Part shown: positions 54,530-63,219 of the stretch, piece after piece | Position numbering within the stretch: the stretch's first letter is position 1 | Layout of the letters: every line of letters starts with the position of its first letter | DNA from: DASQUK01 sp046726215 | GTDB lineage: Bacteria > Actinomycetota > Acidimicrobiia > Acidimicrobiales > VFJN01 | Direction of reading: 5' to 3' | DNA length: 64,000 bases | NCBI GenBank assembly: GCA_046726215.1 | Contig: JBKPAA010000008.1 | Location: 1-64,000 of the forward strand | Notes under the pieces: model-generated | The model's database searches: none | Seen by the model: only the letters and a program-made list of their open reading frames with translations | What the model was told of the DNA's origin: nothing | Made by a program: the position numbers and the translations under genes

Positions 54530-56146
54530 CTATGACGGCCTCAGGCTCGGTTCGACGGGACCCGATTCGACGGGACCCGGCTCCTCGCGCCCCGGCTCAT
54601 CGGCGGGGCCGGCCGGTCGGACGTCGCTGGAGGGTGTCAGCGGGACATCATCGGTGGGGGTGGAGGATGTCTCGCCGAGCACCGGCAAGAGGACACGGAA
54701 CGTCGCGCCCTCGCCCGGGGCGGTGTCCAACTCCACTAGGCCGCCGTGGGCGGCGGTGATCGCGGCGACTATGGACAGCCCCAGGCCGGTACCACCCTGG
54801 GCTCGGCTGCGGGCCCGGTCGGTTCGGTAGAAGCGCTCGAACACGCGCTCCGCCTGCTCGGGGACCAGGCCCGGCCCGCGGTCACGCACCTGGACGAAGG
54901 TGAGGTCGCGGCCGTCGCGCCGCGTGCGACCGCCCAGCACGGTTATGGGAGCGTCGGCCGGCGAGTAGGCGAGCGCATTGTCGAGCAGGTTGGACAGCAC
55001 CTGGCGAAGCCGCGGCTCGTCGCCCGCCACGACGAGGTCGTCGGCGGCCTCGTCATCGTCCATGGGGAGGTCGAGCCGGATCTCCCGGTCGGGGGCTGTG
55101 GCCCGGGCCGCCTCGACGGTGTCGATGGCCAGGATCCGCAGGTCGACGGGGCCGTGCTCGAACGGTCGCTGTTGATCGAGGCGGGCCAGCAGAAGCAGGT
55201 CGTCGACGAGCAGGCCCATGCGCTTGGCCTCGTTCTCGATGCGGTTCAGCAGCCTGGACACCTCGGTGGAATCGGTGACCGCGCCCTGGCGGTGCAGCTC
55301 CGCGAACCCCCGGATCGACGTGAGTGGCGTGCGCAGCTCGTGGCTGGCGTCTGCGACGAAGCGCCGCATCTTCTCCTCCGAGCGGCGGGCGGTCGCCTCG
55401 GACGCCTGGCGGGAGCGGAATGCGGCCTCGATCTGCTCGAGCATGCTGTTGAGCGCCAGCCCCAGGCGGCCGACCTCGGTGCTCGGGTCGTCGTCGTCGA
55501 CCCGGCGGGACAGGTCACCGCCGGCGATGGCCGCCGCCGTCTGCTCGATCTTCGTGAGCGGCCGTAGCGCGGCGCGCACCATCGTGTACCCGGCCAGGGC
55601 CAATCCCGCGATCACCAGCCCGCCGACGATGAGATTGATCGTGGAGAGCTGATGGACCGTGGCGTCCACGTTGTGGAGGCTGGTCGCGACCATCAGCGTC
55701 GCCGGCACTGGGCGTGGGGTACCGGCCCAGGTGACGGTGACCGGTAGCGCGACGGCGCGGAACGACCCCTTACCACTGATGGCGGGGACCGTGAACGGTT
55801 CGAAGTCGCGATCGGTTGCCTCGTTGACGGACATGTGCGGTAGATCAGGAGCGGTGCCGCCCATCCGGTGAGACACCCAGGTCCGGCTGTTGATGTCCTC
55901 GACCCGAGTGAAGTAGGGGCTCGGAACCTGCGGACGCTTGGGGTCGAGGTTGCTCGTCAGCGAGTCGAAGTCAGCCGCGGTCTCGACGAGCTGCTGGTCC
56001 AGCCGGTCGACGAGGTAGCCACGCAGCAACCGGGCTCCAACCACGCCCATGACCGTCAGGGCCACGATCGACAACGCCAGCACCGTCGTGATCAACCGCA
56101 GCCACAGCGGCGTGCGTCGCCACACGCTCGTGGCCCGCCGGCTCAT
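54530..56146 (-). CDS. HAMP sensor histidine kinase (MprB/PhoR-like)
   Basis: A 538-residue membrane kinase: helix 1 near 15-35, an extracytoplasmic domain (about 40-165), helix 2 near 170-190, HAMP (LRPLTKIEQTAAAIAGGDLSRRV), HisKA with His 269 in DASHELRTPLTSIRGFAEL, and HATPase with NLLDNALAYSPADAP, DRGPGLVPEQ and GGTGLGLSIV. It ends in a Pro/Glu/Ser tail that contains a 15-bp tandem DNA repeat. The start overlaps the response regulator stop by 4 nt. The paired regulator and the divergent HtrA-like protease suggest an MprAB-like envelope-stress system. Confidence 0.93.
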   Translation of the reverse strand: MSRRATSVWRRTPLWLRLITTVLALSIVALTVMGVVGARLLRGYLVDRLDQQLVETAADFDSLTSNLDPKRPQVPSPYFTRVEDINSRTWVSHRMGGTAPDLPHMSVNEATDRDFEPFTVPAISGKGSFRAVALPVTVTWAGTPRPVPATLMVATSLHNVDATVHQLSTINLIVGGLVIAGLALAGYTMVRAALRPLTKIEQTAAAIAGGDLSRRVDDDDPSTEVGRLGLALNSMLEQIEAAFRSRQASEATARRSEEKMRRFVADASHELRTPLTSIRGFAELHRQGAVTDSTEVSRLLNRIENEAKRMGLLVDDLLLLARLDQQRPFEHGPVDLRILAIDTVEAARATAPDREIRLDLPMDDDEAADDLVVAGDEPRLRQVLSNLLDNALAYSPADAPITVLGGRTRRDGRDLTFVQVRDRGPGLVPEQAERVFERFYRTDRARSRAQGGTGLGLSIVAAITAAHGGLVELDTAPGEGATFRVLLPVLGETSSTPTDDVPLTPSSDVRPAGPADEPGREEPGPVESGPVEPSLRPS

Positions 56147-56874
56147 GGCGACGGTCGCGGCGGCCGGAGCACGTAGCCGATGCCCCGCACGGTATGGATC
56201 AGCGGATCGCCGCCGTCGTGGAGCTTGCGCCGCAGGTAGGAGATGTACGACTCGACGATGTTGGCGTCGCCGTCGAAGTCGTAGCTCCACACGTGGTCCA
56301 GGATCTGCGACTTCGACACCACGCGGCCGGCGTTGATCATCAGGTAGCGCAGCAGGTTGAACTCCGTGGGGGAGAGCTGCACGTCGCGACCGCCGCGCCA
56401 GACCTGGTGGCTGTCCTCGTCGAGGTCGAGGTCGCCGACCGACAGCCGGGCGCCGGTGTCGGCGTTGGCCCGGGTGCGCCGCAGCACCGCCCGGATGCGG
56501 GCGATCACTTCCTCCAGGCTGAACGGCTTGGTGACGTAGTCGTCGCCACCGAGCGTCAACCCCGTCACCTTGTCTTCGTTGGCGTCCCGCGCCGTCAGGA
56601 ACAGCACCGGGAGGGGATGGCTGCCCGCCCGCAGGCGGCGCAGTACCACGAACCCGTCGACGTCCGGCAGCATCACGTCCAGCACGACCAGATCGGGGCG
56701 GTGGCGGTCCACCGCGGCGACCGCCTCGGCCCCGTTCACGGCCGTGACAACCTCGAAGCCCGCGTAGCGCAGGCTCGCCGAGAGCAGCTCCACGATGTTG
56801 GGCTCGTCATCGACCACCAGCAGGCGCGCCTCCGCCGTGCGGCCGCTGGTGGGGGGAAGGACGTCGGTCATCAT
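56143..56874 (-). CDS. OmpR-family response regulator (MprA-like)
   Basis: A 243-residue regulator. The receiver is ARLLVVDDEPNIVELLS with the phospho-Asp in LVVLDVMLPDVDG and the Lys in DDYVTKPFS; the C-terminal winged helix contains LSPTEFNLLRYLMINAGRVVSK and YISYLRRKLHDGGDPLIHTVRGIGYVLR. It is translated just before the sensor kinase. The 183-nt divergent region to the HtrA-like gene has spaced CCTGGG repeats that may be its binding sites. Confidence 0.94.
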   Translation of the reverse strand: MMTDVLPPTSGRTAEARLLVVDDEPNIVELLSASLRYAGFEVVTAVNGAEAVAAVDRHRPDLVVLDVMLPDVDGFVVLRRLRAGSHPLPVLFLTARDANEDKVTGLTLGGDDYVTKPFSLEEVIARIRAVLRRTRANADTGARLSVGDLDLDEDSHQVWRGGRDVQLSPTEFNLLRYLMINAGRVVSKSQILDHVWSYDFDGDANIVESYISYLRRKLHDGGDPLIHTVRGIGYVLRPPRPSP

Positions 56875-56947
56875 CTTCTGTGCGGACAGGTGCAGCGCGA
56901 CGGTATCGCCGTCATGGCTCGTCACCCCTACAGGATGGCGCCCCGAC

Positions 56948-57025
56948 CTGAGAAGCGCCTGGGTGCGCCCTGGGCGCTGCCTGGGCGGTCGGCCGTTCAC
57001 AGCAACTTCTCAGATGCCACCCAGG
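56948..57025. promoter_or_regulatory. Phased CCTGGG repeats in the two-component/htrA divergent region
   Basis: CCTGGG occurs at 56958, 56969 and 56980, exactly 11 bp apart, and CCCAGG at 57020 in the other orientation. CTGAGAAG (56948-56955) and CTTCTCAG (57006-57013) form a flanking inverted repeat. One-turn spacing is typical of response-regulator sites. Confidence 0.5.
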
Positions 57026-57057
57026 GCGCCCGCAGATTCAGTGGGCATGCTGTCTCC

Positions 57058-58581
57058 ATGACCGACGACCAGACCACCCCCACGGCGGCCGGTGGGCAGT
57101 CGACCACGACATCCACGACCGTCGGCGAACCCCCCGCAGGCACCCCGCACAACGAGTCCCCCGGGTCCTTCGATTCCCCCCTGCCTCCCGAGGTTCCGCA
57201 GTTCCCGGCGCCTCCGCCGCCCGGGCCGTACGTGGCGAGCTCCGACGACGTCACCGCGACGCACCCATCGGTTCCCGGTGAGCCGTCAACGCTGCCCCAC
57301 CCCGACGCTCCCGGCGACGAATCTCCTCCTCCGTCCGATCCATACGGTCCGTTCGACGCAACCGGCGCCGCCGGCCCGGGAGCGCCTCCCATGCCCCCCA
57401 CCCCGCCCCCGGTCGGCCCGGCGCCCGTCGGTTCGTCGGCCCCGCCGTCTCCCCCTCGGCGAGGCCGACGGACCGTGGCCGTCCTCGCGGCCGCCGGCCT
57501 GCTGGCGGCGTCGGCGGCCGGTGGGGCGCTGCTGGCGGTGAACCTCGACAACAACGACTCCAGCCCGGCCACGACCAGCCTCGCGGCGTCGCCGGTGAGG
57601 GGCAACCAGAACAGCGCTCCCGACGAGCCCTTGTCCAAGGCCGCTGCCGCGGTGCTGCCCAGCGTCGTGTCGATCACGTTCGAGTCGAACCTCGGCGCCG
57701 GTGAGGGCTCGGGTGTGATCATCAGCTCCGACGGCGAGATCCTCACCAACAACCACGTCGTGGTCGGAGCCGTCAACGGCGGGACGCTGACGGTCACGTT
57801 CTCTGACGGCTCGAAGGCCGACGCCCGGATCCTCGGAAGGGACCCGGCGACCGACCTGGCCGTGATCAAGGCCGAAGGAGTCAGCGGGCTGACTCCGGCC
57901 ACGCTGGGCAGCAGCGCCGACCTCCATGTCGGGGACACCGTGCTCGCGATCGGCAGCCCCCTGGGCCTCGAGGGCTCGGTCAGCGCCGGCATCGTGAGCG
58001 CCCTCGACCGCTCCATCACGCTGTCCAACGACGAGCCCCAGTCGCCGTTCGGCAACGACGGCCAGTCCCAGGCGTCGCCTTCGGCCGTGATCGACGCCAT
58101 TCAGACCGATGCCGCCATCAACCCCGGCAACTCCGGTGGTGCGCTCATCAACACCGACGGCGAGGTGGTCGGGATCAACACCGCCATTGCCTCGCTGGCC
58201 GGTGGCGGCGGCGTCGGCTCGCAGAGCGGGAACATCGGCGTTGGGTTCGCCATCCCCATCGACTCCGCCCGCTCGATCGCCAAGCAGCTCGTCGACAAGG
58301 GCGAGGCCACCCACGCCTTCCTCGGCGTGAGGATCGCCGACGCCGAGTCGGGCGGCGGCGCCGTCGTCGCCGAGGTCACCGAGGGCCAGCCGGCAGCCAA
58401 GGCCGGGCTCGAGCAGGGCGACGTCATCACCCGAGTGGACGACACCAAGATCACCAGCGGCTCGGACCTCACCTCGGCCATCCGCTCCCACCAGCCGGGT
58501 GACAAGGTGAAGATCACCTACGCCCGCAACGGTGACGAGAAGACAGCCGAGGTCACGCTCGGCGAGCTGCCGACCGGCTGA
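57058..58581 (+). CDS. HtrA/DegP-like serine protease with PDZ domain (PepD-like)
   Basis: A 507-residue membrane-anchored protease for misfolded envelope proteins. A Pro/Ser/Thr-rich cytosolic N-terminus (about 1-140) precedes one helix (about 142-160, VAVLAAAGLLAASAAGGALL). The trypsin-like domain has His 233 (NNHVV), Asp 266 (PATDLAVIK) and Ser 359 (NPGNSGGAL). The PDZ domain is about 420-500. In Mycobacterium an MprAB system regulates pepD, and here the genes are divergent with shared repeats. A perfect 28-bp palindromic terminator follows. Confidence 0.93.
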   Translation: MTDDQTTPTAAGGQSTTTSTTVGEPPAGTPHNESPGSFDSPLPPEVPQFPAPPPPGPYVASSDDVTATHPSVPGEPSTLPHPDAPGDESPPPSDPYGPFDATGAAGPGAPPMPPTPPPVGPAPVGSSAPPSPPRRGRRTVAVLAAAGLLAASAAGGALLAVNLDNNDSSPATTSLAASPVRGNQNSAPDEPLSKAAAAVLPSVVSITFESNLGAGEGSGVIISSDGEILTNNHVVVGAVNGGTLTVTFSDGSKADARILGRDPATDLAVIKAEGVSGLTPATLGSSADLHVGDTVLAIGSPLGLEGSVSAGIVSALDRSITLSNDEPQSPFGNDGQSQASPSAVIDAIQTDAAINPGNSGGALINTDGEVVGINTAIASLAGGGGVGSQSGNIGVGFAIPIDSARSIAKQLVDKGEATHAFLGVRIADAESGGGAVVAEVTEGQPAAKAGLEQGDVITRVDDTKITSGSDLTSAIRSHQPGDKVKITYARNGDEKTAEVTLGELPTG

Positions 58582-58597
58582 TCACCCCGACGCTGCT

Positions 58598-58625
58598 AGA
58601 GGGCCCCGGCATGCCGGGGCCCTCT
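58598..58625 (+). terminator. Terminator of the HtrA-like gene
   Basis: A perfect 28-bp palindrome with arm AGAGGGCCCCGGCA, 16 nt after the stop. No U-run. Confidence 0.75.
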
Positions 58626-58721
58626 CCGCGTCGGCTCCCGGGTTCGGGCGGCTAACCTGCTCCTCCGGCGTGCCGGGAAGTCTGGTCGGCGTCCTTGTGG
58701 TCCCCCACCGCGCGAGCCGCC

Positions 58722-60038
58722 ATGTCCCCAGATCCCGCAGCTTCGGACACCAGCCAGAGGCGGGGCCTGATCCGGCCGCTCGTCGACTTCCTCCACACCG
58801 AGGCCGCGGGTGGTGTGGCACTGGTCGTCGCCACGATCGCGGCGCTTCTCTGGGCGAACTCGCCCTGGGACGTGTCGTACAACGACCTGTGGACCACCCA
58901 TTTGGCCGTGTCGTTGAGCGGGTGGGAGCTCGACCTCGAGCTGCGCGACTGGATCAACGACGGCTTGATCGCCCTGTTCTTCTTCGTGGTCGGCCTAGAG
59001 ATCAAGCGGGAGCTGGTCGAGGGCGAGCTGCGTGACCGGCGCCGGGCCGCCCTTCCCGCGGGCGCGGCCCTGGGTGGGATGATCGCGCCCGCCGTCATCT
59101 ATGCGGCGTTCAACGCTGGCGGCGGGGCCGTGGAGGGGTGGGGCATCCCGATGGCGACCGACATCGCCATGGCCGTCGGCGTGCTGAGCCTGATCGGCAG
59201 CCGGGTAGTGCCCTCGCTCAAGTTGTTCCTGCTGACGCTGGCGATCGTCGACGACATTGGTGCCATCGCCGTGATAGCGGTCTTCTACACCGACGACATC
59301 CACGGCGACGCGCTGCTGGCGTCCGTGGGGCTGGTGCTGGCGGTGGCAGCCATGCGGCGTGCGGGGGTCGGTTCGATTGCCGCCTACGCGGTCGTCGGCG
59401 CCGGGCTGTGGCTAACGCTGCACGCATCCGGGATCCACGCCACGCTCGCCGGCGTGGTGCTCGGCCTGATGGCGCCGACGCAGCCGGTGCGCCGGCCCGA
59501 GCTGATCGACGCCGCCGAGCTCGCCGACGCGTCTTCGCAGCCGCCCAGGGGGCCGACGGCCGGCGCGGCGGGCGAGACGGTCTCGGTGGTCGAGTGGCTC
59601 GAGCACGTGCTCCACCCGTGGACCAGCTTCGTCGTCGTGCCCCTGTTCGCACTGGCCAACGCCGGGATACCGCTGAGCCGCGACACCATCGGCGATGCCA
59701 TGACGTCTCCGGTGGCCGGCGGCATCGTGGTGGGGCTGGTGGCCGGCAAGGTCGTGGGCATCTCCGGCTTCGCCTGGCTGGCCGTGAGACTGCGGATCGC
59801 CCGGCTCCCGGAGAACACGACCTGGTCGGACATCGTCGCGGTGAGCGCAGTCGCGGGCATCGGCTTCACCGTCTCGATCTTCGTCACCGGACTGGCGTTC
59901 GGAGGCGATCCCCTCGAGGACGTGGCCAAGGTCGCGGTCATGGTTGCGTCGCTGTTGGCGGCCGCGATCGGATCGACGCTCCTTGTGATGGCGGCGAGGC
60001 GACGGCCGCGCTGGGGAGTGCGGGTTGCTCGACCCTGA
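58722..60038 (+). CDS. nhaA: Na+/H+ antiporter NhaA
   Basis: A 438-residue antiporter with about 12 helices. Key residues: the ion-site pair Asp 177-Asp 178 in AIVDDIGAIAV, and MATDIAMAVGVLSL before it; INDGLIALFFFVVGLEIKRELVEGEL is a family hallmark. It exports Na+ in exchange for protons. A longer-than-usual cytosolic loop (about 265-300) contains SSQPPRGPTAGAAGETVS. ATG 58722; GTG 58695 is in frame. Confidence 0.95.
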   Translation: MSPDPAASDTSQRRGLIRPLVDFLHTEAAGGVALVVATIAALLWANSPWDVSYNDLWTTHLAVSLSGWELDLELRDWINDGLIALFFFVVGLEIKRELVEGELRDRRRAALPAGAALGGMIAPAVIYAAFNAGGGAVEGWGIPMATDIAMAVGVLSLIGSRVVPSLKLFLLTLAIVDDIGAIAVIAVFYTDDIHGDALLASVGLVLAVAAMRRAGVGSIAAYAVVGAGLWLTLHASGIHATLAGVVLGLMAPTQPVRRPELIDAAELADASSQPPRGPTAGAAGETVSVVEWLEHVLHPWTSFVVVPLFALANAGIPLSRDTIGDAMTSPVAGGIVVGLVAGKVVGISGFAWLAVRLRIARLPENTTWSDIVAVSAVAGIGFTVSIFVTGLAFGGDPLEDVAKVAVMVASLLAAAIGSTLLVMAARRRPRWGVRVARP

Positions 60039-60128
60039 GTGCGTGGCCGAACATCACCGCCATGGAGGGGGCGACCGACGCGTTGGCGAGCGCTCGCAGC
60101 GCATCGACCGGTTTCCGCCCCGCGGGCG

Positions 60129-61292
60129 ATGCCGCCCCCGGTGACTGACGCGGCGCTGCGCGTCGGCGTGGCGGGCGCGGGCTTCATCGGGGTGGTCCAC
60201 GCCCAGGCTGCGCGCCTCGCCGGTGCCCGCCTGGTCGGGGTCGCGGCCTCGTCGGCCGACCGTGCCCGGGAGGCGGCCGATGCACTCGGGGCCGAACGGG
60301 GCTTCGCCGACGCCGAATCGCTGGTCGTCGATCCCGACATCGACGTGGTCCACATTTGCACGCCCAACCACCTGCACGCGCCCCTCGCCCATGCCGCCCT
60401 GGCTGCCGGGAAGCACGTGATCTGCGAGAAGCCGCTGGCCGTCGACGCCGCCCAGGCGGCCGAGCTCGTCAGGGCCGCCGATGCCGCCGGGGTCGTTGCG
60501 GCCGTCCCGTACGTCTACCGCTTCTACCCGCTGGTGCGCGAGGCACGGGCCCGGGTGGCGTCGGGCGCCGTCGGTTCCCTCCGCCTCATCCACGGCTGCT
60601 ACCTCCAGGACTGGCTCGCCACCGAGGACGACGACAACTGGCGGGTCGATCCCGAGCGCGGTGGGCCGTCCCGGGCGTTCGCCGACATCGGATCGCACTG
60701 GTGCGACCTGGTCGAGTTCGTCACCGGTGACCGCTTGGCCGCGGTCTGCGCCCAGGCGGTCACCGCGGTCGCCGAGCGCGTGAGCGCCGCCGACGCCCAC
60801 GCATTCGCCGCCCACGACCGGTCCGGCGCCGACGGCATCCGCCGGCCCGTCACGACCGAGGACATCGCGGTCGTGCTGTTCAGAACCCGCCAGGACGTGG
60901 TGGGGTCCCTGGTAGTGAGCCAGGTGTCTCCTGGGCGCAAGAACCGGCTGCAGTTCGAGATCGCCGGGTCCGAGGCGACCCTGAGCTTCGACCAGGAGCA
61001 GCCCGAATCTCTGTGGGTCGGCCGTCGTGAGGGGTCGGCGGCCGTGGTGCGCGACCCCGCCCACCTCGCCGCCGAGGCCGCCCGCTACGCGGTTCTGCCG
61101 CCGGGCCATCCCCAGGGCTACCGGGACTGCTTCGACGCGTTCGTCGCCGACACCTACCGGGCCATCCGGGCCGGCACCGGCACCGCGGGCGTTGACGGGT
61201 TGCCCAGCTTCGCCGACGGCGCGCGGACCGTCGACATCATCGACGCCGTCCTGCGCTCGAGCCGTACCGGCGGCTGGGAGGAGATCCCGTGA
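60129..61292 (+). CDS. Gfo/Idh/MocA-family NAD(P)-dependent oxidoreductase
   Basis: A 387-residue sugar or inositol-type dehydrogenase. The Rossmann motif is VGVAGAGFIGVVHAQA, followed by ICTPNHLH, the EKPLAV motif and the C-terminal dimer domain with DIGSHWCDLVEF. Substrate unknown. Its stop overlaps a GTG (GTGA 61289-61292) that would open a next gene beginning like a sugar-phosphate isomerase, now truncated. ATG 60129; GTG 60144 is possible. Confidence 0.92.
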   Translation: MPPPVTDAALRVGVAGAGFIGVVHAQAARLAGARLVGVAASSADRAREAADALGAERGFADAESLVVDPDIDVVHICTPNHLHAPLAHAALAAGKHVICEKPLAVDAAQAAELVRAADAAGVVAAVPYVYRFYPLVREARARVASGAVGSLRLIHGCYLQDWLATEDDDNWRVDPERGGPSRAFADIGSHWCDLVEFVTGDRLAAVCAQAVTAVAERVSAADAHAFAAHDRSGADGIRRPVTTEDIAVVLFRTRQDVVGSLVVSQVSPGRKNRLQFEIAGSEATLSFDQEQPESLWVGRREGSAAVVRDPAHLAAEAARYAVLPPGHPQGYRDCFDAFVADTYRAIRAGTGTAGVDGLPSFADGARTVDIIDAVLRSSRTGGWEEIP

Positions 61293-61489
61293 CCCTCGGG
61301 GTATTCGCGGACATCCGCCGGCCGTCAGGCTGTCCCGTCTCGCGAGGCAATAGGAACCGCGAAGACGATCCTGAGGCAATCCGGACCGGCCCCCGGACCG
61401 CATTTCCTCGTGTAGGTCTCGGCGGACCGTGTTGCCTCGGGAACCTCGTCGCCCGATGCCGGGCGCGGCGGGCCATGCTGGTGCGGTGA
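61289..61489 (+). pseudogene. Possible truncated sugar-phosphate isomerase start
   Basis: The ORF of 66 codons overlaps the oxidoreductase stop by 4 nt. Its first residues (MTLGVFADI) match the usual opening of sugar-phosphate isomerase/epimerase proteins that are often co-transcribed with Gfo/Idh/MocA oxidoreductases. The rest is Arg/Pro/Gly-rich and not protein-like. It may be a decayed 5' end left by deletion, or a chance match. Confidence 0.35.
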
Positions 61490-61956
61490 CGCTCGGGTTC
61501 TTCGACGAGGTAGCCGAGGCGGTGCGGGGTCTGGTTGGCGCCGACCACGAGGACATGCGCCAGCAGGCGCGTCGCTGGGGCCTCAAGGCCTGGTTCGGTG
61601 CGGAGCGACCGGCCCGGGAGCACTACGAAGCCCAGGTGATCGCACCCGACGGGGTCGACGGCGCCACGGTGTCGGCGCTCGAGATCGGGTTCCACGCCGA
61701 GCACCCCGATGCGGCCGAGAACGACGCAGCCATCTCGCGCCTGATGGCGGCACACGACCAATGGAGGGCGGCGCTCGGCGACGACGCCATCGTCGGCCCG
61801 TTCCTCGGCCGCTTCCCCGACTGGCGCCGCGTCTCGGAGACATGGCCCGACCCCGACCTCGAAGACCCGGACCTCCCGGTGCAGGTGGCACTGCGGCTCA
61901 GCGACTACATCGACGCCCTCGAGCCGCTGCGCCGCAGTCGTCGACGGGCCACCTGA
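61486..61956 (+). CDS. Hypothetical protein
   Basis: A 156-residue protein of unknown family: FFDEVAEAVRGLVGADHEDM, WGLKAWFGAERPAREHYEAQVI, ALEIGFHAEHPDAAENDA and FPDWRRVSETWPDPDL. Mostly alpha/beta without a catalytic signature. GTG 61486. It overlaps or abuts a possible remnant upstream and lies 1 nt before the DinB-like gene, so the two are probably co-translated. Confidence 0.7.
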   Translation: MTLGFFDEVAEAVRGLVGADHEDMRQQARRWGLKAWFGAERPAREHYEAQVIAPDGVDGATVSALEIGFHAEHPDAAENDAAISRLMAAHDQWRAALGDDAIVGPFLGRFPDWRRVSETWPDPDLEDPDLPVQVALRLSDYIDALEPLRRSRRRAT

Positions 61957-61957
61957 C

Positions 61958-62455
61958 GTGCGCTGGCAACCCGACTCCGCCGTCTGTCCCGAGTGTGGCT
62001 ACTCGTGGACGCAACCGGTGGACGAGGCCGTCGCGGTGGTGGCCGATCTTCCGGACGGCATCGACCGCGTCGACCTGGAGGCACCCGCGGCCCGGCGGGC
62101 GCCGGCACCCGGGACGTGGTCGCGGGGCGCCTACGTCTGGCACCTGGTCGACGTCATGAGCATCGGCACCGAGCGGCTGTGGACGATCGCGGACGATCCC
62201 GGGGCTGGCCTGCGGTGCTGGGACGAGAACGCGCTGGCCGAGGTGCGCCAGTACGAGCGGCAGTCGCCGGTCGTCGGGTTGCGAGCCCTGCGAGCCGCCG
62301 TCCACCGCTGGGTCGATGCCGCCCGGGCGGCCGATCCGGACGCGGTCAGCGCCCACGACGGCGGCGGCACGATGACGGCCGCCGACGTGATCCGCCGCAA
62401 CGCGCACGAGGCGGTGCACCACCTCTGGGACATTCGCGGATGTAGCGCATCGTGA
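61958..62455 (+). CDS. DinB-like helical protein with N-terminal zinc ribbon
   Basis: A 165-residue protein. The start carries a half zinc ribbon, CPECGYSW (Cys 10 and 13). The body is a DinB/MDMPI-type four-helix bundle: WSRGAYVWHLVDVMSIGTERL with a His, and a later HEAVHHLWDI with two His, the usual metal triad of this superfamily. Members transfer or isomerise thiol groups (mycothiol, bacillithiol) with a metal; the role here is unknown. GTG 61958. Confidence 0.82.
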   Translation: MRWQPDSAVCPECGYSWTQPVDEAVAVVADLPDGIDRVDLEAPAARRAPAPGTWSRGAYVWHLVDVMSIGTERLWTIADDPGAGLRCWDENALAEVRQYERQSPVVGLRALRAAVHRWVDAARAADPDAVSAHDGGGTMTAADVIRRNAHEAVHHLWDIRGCSAS

Positions 62456-62485
62456 CGGATTCGCCAGGAGCGGCGCCTAGGCCGG

Positions 62486-63205
62486 TCAGGTGAGCGGCTC
62501 GGGGGCGGTCGTGAACGCCAGGCCCAGGTGGGCGGTGTCGTTGTAGCGGCGGATGACCCAGCGGTCGTCGGTGACGACCAGGTGGGAGACGGCGGCATTG
62601 TCGGAGCCGGTGAAGGCGAAGCCCCTCGACCCGCTGGCCTCGGCCAAGACCTGGCCGATGACGCCGCCGTGGGACACCACCGCCACGGTCTCGTCGGGGT
62701 GGGCGGCGGCGATGCGGCCGATGGCGGTGCGCACCCGGGCGGCGAAGGCGTCGCCCGGCTCGGCACCCGGAATGACGTCCCACCGCTGCTCGGCGTACAT
62801 CCGCTGCGCCACGGGATGCCCCTCGGCCACGTGCTTGCGGAACGTGCCCCCCTCCCACTCGCCCAGGTACACCTCACGGAGGTCGGGTTCGACGCGGGGC
62901 TCGAGCCCCAGCCTGGCGGCCAGGGGCGCAGCGGTCTCGGCCGTCCGCCGCAGCGTCGACACATAGATGGCCCTGATCGGCTCGTGCGCCAGCCGGTCCG
63001 CCAGGCGCTCCGCCTGGTCGCGGCCGATCGGGTCGAGCGGGGGATCGCCATGGCCGTCGACCAGCGGAAACGGGGCGTCCTCGCGCGCGGGCGCAGACTC
63101 GCCGTGGCGCACCAACAACAGCTCGCAGGCGCCGGGTGGGCGTCGGAAGCGGAGCTGGCGGTAGCCGCCGGCGTCGGGGGACTCCTGGGTTCCCTGGGCG
63201 GTCAA
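62486..63205 (-). CDS. Histidine phosphatase (phosphoglycerate-mutase family)
   Basis: A 239-residue phosphatase: catalytic LLLVRHGES (RHG), second Arg in YVSTLRRTAETAAPLA, acid in VEPDLREVYLGEWEG, and second His in AVVSHGGVIG. It removes phosphate from small molecules or sugars; substrate unknown. I see no ATG or GTG near the family start; TTG 63205 is the best option. It follows the Bax-inhibitor gene by 14 nt on the same strand. Confidence 0.9.
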   Translation of the reverse strand: MTAQGTQESPDAGGYRQLRFRRPPGACELLLVRHGESAPAREDAPFPLVDGHGDPPLDPIGRDQAERLADRLAHEPIRAIYVSTLRRTAETAAPLAARLGLEPRVEPDLREVYLGEWEGGTFRKHVAEGHPVAQRMYAEQRWDVIPGAEPGDAFAARVRTAIGRIAAAHPDETVAVVSHGGVIGQVLAEASGSRGFAFTGSDNAAVSHLVVTDDRWVIRRYNDTAHLGLAFTTAPEPLT

Positions 63206-63219
63206 GCGACCCCGCCCGC

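Noticed and set aside
61344..61445. GAGGCAA repeated twice with an inverted copy
   Set aside because: Only 7 bp with irregular spacing; likely chance.
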